Shown: positions 58,204 to 64,000 of the stretch, piece after piece
Layout of the letters: every line of letters begins with the position of its first letter
How positions within the stretch are numbered: position 1 is the stretch's first letter
From: Argopecten irradians
Taxonomy: Eukaryota; Mollusca; Bivalvia; Pectinida; Pectinidae
Reading direction: 5' to 3'
Assembly (NCBI RefSeq): GCF_041381155.1
Contig: NC_091134.1
Span: forward strand, 53,331,944 to 53,395,943
DNA length: 64,000 nucleotides
Notes under the pieces: generated by a model
What the model was told of the DNA's origin: nothing
What the model saw: only the letters and a program-made list of their open reading frames with translations
Database searches by the model: none
Program-made: the position numbers and the translations under genes

Positions 58204-59720
58204 ATAAACCTTAATAAACATATGCAATAGTCATTGAGGAAAAAAAGAAAAAGGCCATGTTTAATGATGGAAATACAAGGAGACGAAACAAAGAAAATGG
58301 CTATTCAACAAAAAATGCATGAAGCAAGAAACTTGATATCTAGGAAGGCAGGACACCCAGTGAACAATGGAGACATCATGACTGAAGTATTGAATATCGA
58401 ATATTCTCGTCAGGCACATAAGGACAATCAAAACCAGGAAAGAGTTCTAAACTTCAAACACCTACCAACAAGCGGAGAAAATCGGATCAAAATATTTTTC
58501 TGACTGCACACGTGTCTTTAAAGAAATTGTGTGACGTTACACAAAACCATTCTAGGATATGCCAAGGGGATGTCCATGTTAAGAAAATTACAATGAAAGG
58601 ACATGCAGCTGTAGTCCAATTGAGTTGTAATAAAGACAAGCATTACTCCATTTTGTGGTCTTCTTCACCGTATATTCCCAACAACATATACCTAGTGAAT
58701 TACAGAATGCATCATGGAATGATATGTAGTGGAATGTTTCCAGTTCATTACACGAGATTTTCAAATGGAGTAGGAATTGGATGCATTGCAAAGGGAAAAC
58801 GTCGGGAGTTTTATGATATTCATTCTGCAGCCATCAGAGAAGACTATGGGGACAGCATTTGAGACAGCAGTATTAGAGGAAGTGGCAAGTTACGAAGAAT
58901 TAGGAGATGGCATATATATTATGAGTGATACTAGAAAGAATGCCAAGGATACTAGTGATCTAGTCATCGGACAAAATTCACATGAAGTTTTATATTCATG
59001 TCACAAAGGCAGGTGATCCAGTTTCCCAACGACATGAAAAATTCGGGACTGAAAAGTTTTATGAAGAAATGGATGAGAAATCAATCCCAATAAACATTCA
59101 CACACATGACAGAAACCTGGCGATATAGTTAGGGTATTCAACAAACACAAATGACAGCTGGCATGCAACCAAAAATTTTGGAAAAAAACCCATTGCGAAA
59201 TGCTTCAACAGGTCCAGCTTATCAGGAAGGGAAACATGGTCACCACTTCTTCAAGACAAAGTTGAAGCCACACTAACACATGCATTTTGGTGCATGAAAA
59301 CAAACGAAACCTGCTGAACATTATTCAACATTACAAAGGAAACCACACCGAATGTCATAATGAAAGCAGATGTAGAACGGACAAAAATTATGAACCATCC
59401 AGACAAATTCTTTCAGACAAAATTGCTACACACCCTCTGTTTAAAGTCATCAGAGATTTAAATAAATCTCCACAGGATTATGTCCTTGCACGTGACACAT
59501 TTTATGTTGAAAGTTTCAATAATGTGATGAACATTTTTCATGATAAACGATTTTATTCAGTACCAAACAGTATAAAACGCGATCTGAACTAGCATTCTGC
59601 TATTGGAATACAAATGTGGACAGATGTTACACCTCTATAAATCGTCACAATATTCTAAATGCTCGGAGGTCCGCAAAAGGAAAAAGGGTGTACACAGCTT
59701 TAAGTTACACGTACATTTGG
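58204..59720 (+). pseudogene. Transposase-like protein, DDE-type candidate, broken
   Basis: Pieces in several frames line up as one protein. A basic N-terminal part (58234-58503) comes first, then 58512-58860 with HHGMICSGMFPVHYTRFSN. Next DGIYIMSDTRKNAKDTSDLVIG (58906-58971), then SQRHEKFGTEKFYEEMD and INIHTHDRNLAI, then DSWHATKNFGKK (about 59150). The last piece (59287-59592) has CHNESRCRTDKNYEPSR and DTFYVESFNNVMNIFHDKR. The Asp, Asp and Glu in these blocks could be a DDE triad. I recall similar proteins in fish and invertebrate genomes as transposon-derived, but not a firm family name. At least four frameshifts or stops make it dead. No terminal inverted repeats were found. Confidence 0.5.
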
Positions 59721-59781
59721 AACAAAATGATAAGAATAGTGTTTGACTTGTAAATGACTACCTCACATTGATATAGTAAAC

Positions 59782-60423
59782 CAGTTTTCATATATTAAAT
59801 TAATAAACAGACCAGTAAGTACGCTTTATTTATATTGATATACTATAGTAGATTGTACTACACGTGTTACTGTTTACAATATATTCTGCTAGCTAAGGAG
59901 TTATCGATAAAGGAGAATAGGCTCCGCCTACTACCATGACTACTGGCCTCATTATACACATTCGACGGGGAATCCCCCCTTTGCTGTTCACTGAATTACT
60001 ATAAATAACTGTGGTACTAGTGTATACCAGTAACACCGGCCCTAAACAAAGTGACTGGTGAGTTATATTTTAGCAGAAATATGTTATGGACGATGCTAAT
60101 TTATAGGTTTTTTTTGGTGTTAGATGCATTGTTATGCGTATTTTTAGTATTTGTGCTCTTGACGTTTGTGCCGCTGGCGTCAGCACGTGTATAATATCCA
60201 TCATGTTGTACCTACGTTCATCATTCCTTATTGACAATTACATTTTATTCGCTTGGTAGCCTAAAAAATGACTAGATTTTGTATTTGTATGATTGTGTGA
60301 TTGTATTTCATGACCAGGGAGGTTTGGGCTCGATATATGCTTTCATGGTCATTCCGTCAAAGAATGATTTTTTTTTTTGCAGATTAAAGATAATTAACAT
60401 AAACATTATGACAAAACGTACTT
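59782..60423. other. No feature seen
   Basis: AT-rich, no recognisable gene. Confidence 0.5.
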
Positions 60424-60462
60424 CTTTATATGGAGGTTGTAAATGTATTTTTATTCAAATGA
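60424..60462 (+). repeat. Stray unit of the 117-bp minisatellite
   Basis: TTTATATGGAGGTTGTAAAT and following bases match the middle of the array units at 61910-62550. It abuts the truncated start of the family I Helentron-like copy. Confidence 0.7.
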
Positions 60463-61909
60463 GGAGGGGGTCAAGTTTACTATAGTATATATAGGGAAAA
60501 CACTTTTATGAGCATTTTTTGCTCAATTTTCATAGGAAATGAGTCAAACTTGTTTAGAATTATTAGCCTGAGATAACATTTTAATATCACATCTATATTG
60601 GTCCTGGTCAACCCCCTCGGAGCAGAGGGGCGGGGCCAAAAGGGACAAATAGGCTAAAAGTTTAAAAATCTTCTTCTTAATTAAATACTGGAAATGGTAG
60701 AATCAAATTCTCTTCATAGATGGACAGGTCTTAAGGTGTTTTATGAAAATTGTGAATTATATGACCCTTGGGTCTCAGGTTTGCCCCTGGGGAGGGGGTT
60801 AAGTTTACTGTAGTTTATATAGGGAAAACACATTTTTAAGTATTTTTTAGTCATTATAATAAGAAATTAGTCAATTGTAGTCAGAATTATCTCTATGTGA
60901 TAGCCATTGAATCTTATTACCAAATTTTCCATGACTGATCCCCAGGGGCCTTAGGGGCGGGGCCAAAACGGGTCAAATAGGCTAAAAAATCTTCTTCTGA
61001 AATTCTGGAACTGGTAGAATCAAATACTCTGCATAGATGGAAAGGTCTTAAGTCCTTTACAAAAATTGTGAATAATATATATGACCCTGGGGTCTCATGT
61101 TTCCCTCTGGGGAGGGGGTCAAGTTTGCTTTAGCTTATATAGGAAAAACACATTTATGAACATTATTTGCCTATTTTTCATAGGAAATTAGTCAAACTGG
61201 GTTAGAATTATTAGTCTGAAATAGCATTTTAACATCATATCCATATTGGTCATGGCCGACCCCCAGGGGCCAGAGGGGCGGAGCCAAAAGGGGTCAAAAT
61301 GGTAATTTCAAAAATCTTGTTTTTGAATTCATGGGTCATGGCCGACCCCCAGGGGCCAGAGGGGCGGAGCCAAAAGGGGTCAAAATGGTAATTTCAAAAA
61401 TCTTGTTTTTGAATTCACAGATTTAATGGAACCAGATACTCTTGATAGATTGGAAGGTCTTAAGGCCCTTTACAAATATTTGTGAATTTCATGGCCCTGG
61501 GATCTTAGATTTTCCCCTGGGGAGGGGTCAAATTCACTATAGTTTATATAGGAAAAACACATTTAGGAACATTATTTGCTTAGTTTTCATAGGAAATTAG
61601 TCAATCTGGGTTAGAATAATTAGCCTGAGATAGCATTTTAACATCATATCCATATTGGTCCTGGCCGACCCCCAGGGGCCAGAGGGGTGGGGCCAAAAGG
61701 GGTCGAAATGGATAACAGTTCAAAAATCTTTCTTCTGAATTCAGATTTGATGGAACCAAATAATCTTCATAGATTAAAAAGTCGAATTTATAAAATCACT
61801 GACGGACTTCAAGGGCCTGATGGGCAAATATATAGTGTTTATATGCATGTCTTTGTTTCATTCTTTATCTGAACTCAGGTGACCGTTAAGGCCCATGGGC
61901 CTCTTGTTT
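60463..61909 (+). mobile_element. Helentron-like family I, copy 2, 5'-truncated
   Basis: Starts inside a core repeat (GAGGAGGGGGTCAAGTTTAC) and continues collinear with 8070-9440, ending with the same CAGGTGACC, AGGCCCATGGGCCT and CTTGTTT. One 67-bp stretch (landmark GGTCATGGCCGACCCCCAGG) is doubled at 61247 and 61325. Confidence 0.7.
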
Positions 61910-62550
61910 AGTTTTTGTAGGTCAAGCTTCAGTTGGAATAACTTGTGCCTGATCCTTTTATATGGAGGTTGTAAATGTATTTCTATTCGAATGATCATAT
62001 TTCGGTACATATTTTGGTTATTTTTTTTAGTTTTTGGAGGTCAAGTTTCAGTTGGAATAACTTGTGCCTGATCCTTTTATATGGAGGTTGTAAATGTATT
62101 TCTATTCGAATGATCATATTTCGGTACATATTTTGGTTATTTTTTAGTTTTTGGAGGTCAAGTTTAAGTTGGAATAACTTGTGCCTGATCCTTTTATATG
62201 GAGGTTGTAAATGTATTTCTATTCGAATGATCATATTTCGGTACATATTTTGGTTATTTTTTAGTTTTTGGAGGTCAAGTTTTAGTTGGAATAACTTGTG
62301 CCTGATCCTTTTATATGGAGGTTGTAAATGTATTTCTATTCGAATGATCATATTTCGGTACATATTTTGGTTATTTTTTAGTTTTTGGAGGTCAAGCTTC
62401 AGTTGGAATAACTTGTGCCTGATCCTTTTATATGGAGGTTGTAAATGTATTTCTATTCGAATGATCATGTTTCGGTACATATTTTGGTTATTTTTTTAGT
62501 TTTTGGAGGTCAAGTTTAAGTTGGAATAACTTGTGACTGATCCTTTTGTG
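61910..62550 (+). repeat. 117-119-bp minisatellite, five units and a partial
   Basis: Unit starts at 61910, 62029, 62146, 62263, 62380 and 62498, each AGTTTTTGGAGGTCAAG with rare changes. A unit length divisible by three in most copies (117) keeps long frames open on both strands; these are not genes. The array starts exactly where the Helentron-like copy ends. Confidence 0.9.
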
Positions 62551-62809
62551 TTTTACAATAAAATATGTTTAAAGTAAAGTAAGATAATTCCAATTTGGAT
62601 TTTTTTCTTTGATATTACTGAATGGGAAAGAAGGCAGCCAAACAATCGAACGTCATTAGCTTTAATATTTCATTACACTTATTTCCGTGTTGTTGTTTTT
62701 TTTCTTCTTTATTTTTTTTTTATTTTTTTTTTATTTTCTGAGAACCTACCAATGCAAATAACAGAAACCGAATAGGCCTACCATAAAAAATAAATTGTTT
62801 GTGTATTTT

Positions 62810-63071
62810 AATTCTCGTTAATACAAGATTTTTTCTCCTTATAGCAAGATTTTAACGTCGTTATTACAAGATTCTATTTTTTTCATGATCGTTATTACAA
62901 GATTTTAACCTTTTTGAAAAAAACAACAACAAAACAATCCTCGGGGGAAAACAACAAAATATAAGTTTTGTTATAACGAGAAAAAATAGAAAATATCTTG
63001 TAATAATGAGAAAAAACAACAGTTTTATACACGTATATTATAACTGGAAAAAACTTGTAATAACGAGAATG
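62810..63071. repeat. Inverted-repeat element with CTCGTTATTACAAG words
   Basis: ATTCTCGTTAATACAAG at the left is complementary to CTTGTAATAACGAGAAT at the right end (one mismatch). The same word recurs inside in both directions (62857, 62890, 62996). Probably a MITE. The T-rich 62580-62809 before it holds nothing else. Confidence 0.6.
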
Positions 63072-63586
63072 ATTTTTTTTCATTTACAAACAATTTTTCT
63101 CATGGTCAAATCACATAATTAACAAAACGTGAAAAATTTAAGTTATGATTTAAGTGTACTTCTGTTTAGAGAAGTCGGGAGCCTGATAATTCTAAAAATG
63201 TAATAGGCAAATGAAAGAGAAAGACCTCTTGGAGTAACCTGACGTTATGTCGAGTTCTGAAGATTAAGGTAATTTGATCCTGTTAGATGTGTGGTGCGCG
63301 TCGACTCGTTCATCATAACAGAGCTAAAATATCATTTCCATTGCAAACTGGTCGCCAAAACGTAGTACTTTAAATCCACTCGGCTATTAACGTACTAAAC
63401 GGCCGCAACGGTTAGCTGTCACTCGCATTTCAGCAGATTTCTACTTTCTCAGAAAAAAAACAGTAACTGGTTGCACAGTTGGGGTGGAATTGACACCTGC
63501 GAACGATCCCTTCACTACTTTCCGAGAAGTATCGGTAACAATATTCAATTATCAAAATCCAAGATGAGTGCCTGTCGGATATCATG

Positions 63587-63903
63587 CATCCTCGATACTC
63601 CAGGGGTTCCGATCACTTACGATCTCTACACCCCTGGACTATCTCATCGCAAAACTGGAGGCAATAGAACAGAACAGGTAATTTAGTCCTTTGATGTACA
63701 TCAAAAAAACCGTATAACGGTACACTGTGGTTGACTATGTGGCTTTGAAGTTGGGCGTCGCTCTCTCTGTAGTCTTCAAAGGAAATCTTTGCTGGTCTGT
63801 GATTGGTCAAATATTTTCAGCTGAGCTGCCTTCAATTTCACTATGAGATAGTCCAGGGGTGTAGAGATCGTAAGTGATCGGAACCCCTGGAGTATCGAGG
63901 ATG
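63587..63903 (-). mobile_element. 317-bp MITE, copy 2 (inverted)
   Basis: Same length and ends as 34993-35309, with the interior in reverse orientation. A separate 9-bp target duplication GATATCATG borders it (63578-63586, 63904-63912). The two copies differ by scattered substitutions. The 500 bp before it show no feature. Confidence 0.88.
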
Positions 63904-64000
63904 GATATCATGTGGACGGATCATAATATGAGACAGGTTCCTTCAGAAATATTTGACAAATAGTAGTAAAAAGAATTGTTTACGGACGAACGACGACCAG

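Noticed and set aside
61975..62499. Long open frames on both strands (174 and 161 codons)
   Set aside because: They come from a 117-bp tandem unit whose length is a multiple of three; no start context or domain.
63471..63810. Frames resembling those at 35.0-35.4 kb
   Set aside because: Shared only because both lie in copies of the same MITE.

Overview
The window is AT-rich, intron-bearing animal DNA with few host genes and many transposable elements. The closest match I can argue for is a bivalve mollusc. The arguments are the Helentron-like repeats with 155-330 bp core repeats that bivalve genomes carry in bulk, inhibitor-of-apoptosis (BIR/RING) fragments duplicated in tandem, and the mix of DIRS-order, 2A-bearing LINE and tRNA-derived SINE elements. 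The species cannot be named from this sequence.

Layout, left to right. 1-5 kb: a decayed DIRS-order tyrosine-recombinase (YR) retrotransposon whose Gag is split by two introns and whose RT and recombinase are broken. 6.3 kb: a single RING exon of IAP type. 6.6-21 kb: repeat country, with Helentron-like elements (6.6-9.4, 16-17.2 and 18.9-19.25 kb), hairpin and TTAA MITEs, a tRNA-derived SINE and a dead LINE RT. 21.0 kb: one possible host first exon. 21.9-29.7 kb: a nearly intact Ngaro-like YR retrotransposon (Gag, RT/RNase H, recombinase, SGNH hydrolase) followed by a young 1256-bp tandem array built from its own terminal repeats. 30.4 kb: a perfect 79-bp palindrome. 31-33 kb: a third Helentron-like family. 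35-37 kb: a MITE with 9-bp target duplications and a TTAA element.

38-58 kb is the host-gene part. A small three-exon RING gene lies at 38.3-39.05 kb, with a duplicated 3' flank (39.5-41.3 and 52.7-54.7 kb). A gene with two BIR domains lies at 48.4-49.5 kb, and its first BIR carries a stop codon. A duplicated promoter/5'-UTR block sits at 47.2-47.9 and 57.1-57.75 kb. Together these read as three tandem units of one IAP-type gene, each broken differently. A 2A-bearing LINE (42.4-46 kb, minus strand) and several MITEs sit between the units.

58-64 kb: a transposase-like pseudogene, a 5'-truncated Helentron-like copy lying against a 117-bp minisatellite, an inverted-repeat element, and a second copy of the 317-bp MITE.

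The most unusual item is the Ngaro region: possible -1 frameshift expression of RT, a hydrolase exon with its own splice acceptor, and an A-ORFs-B-A-C-B-A-C-B repeat arrangement.
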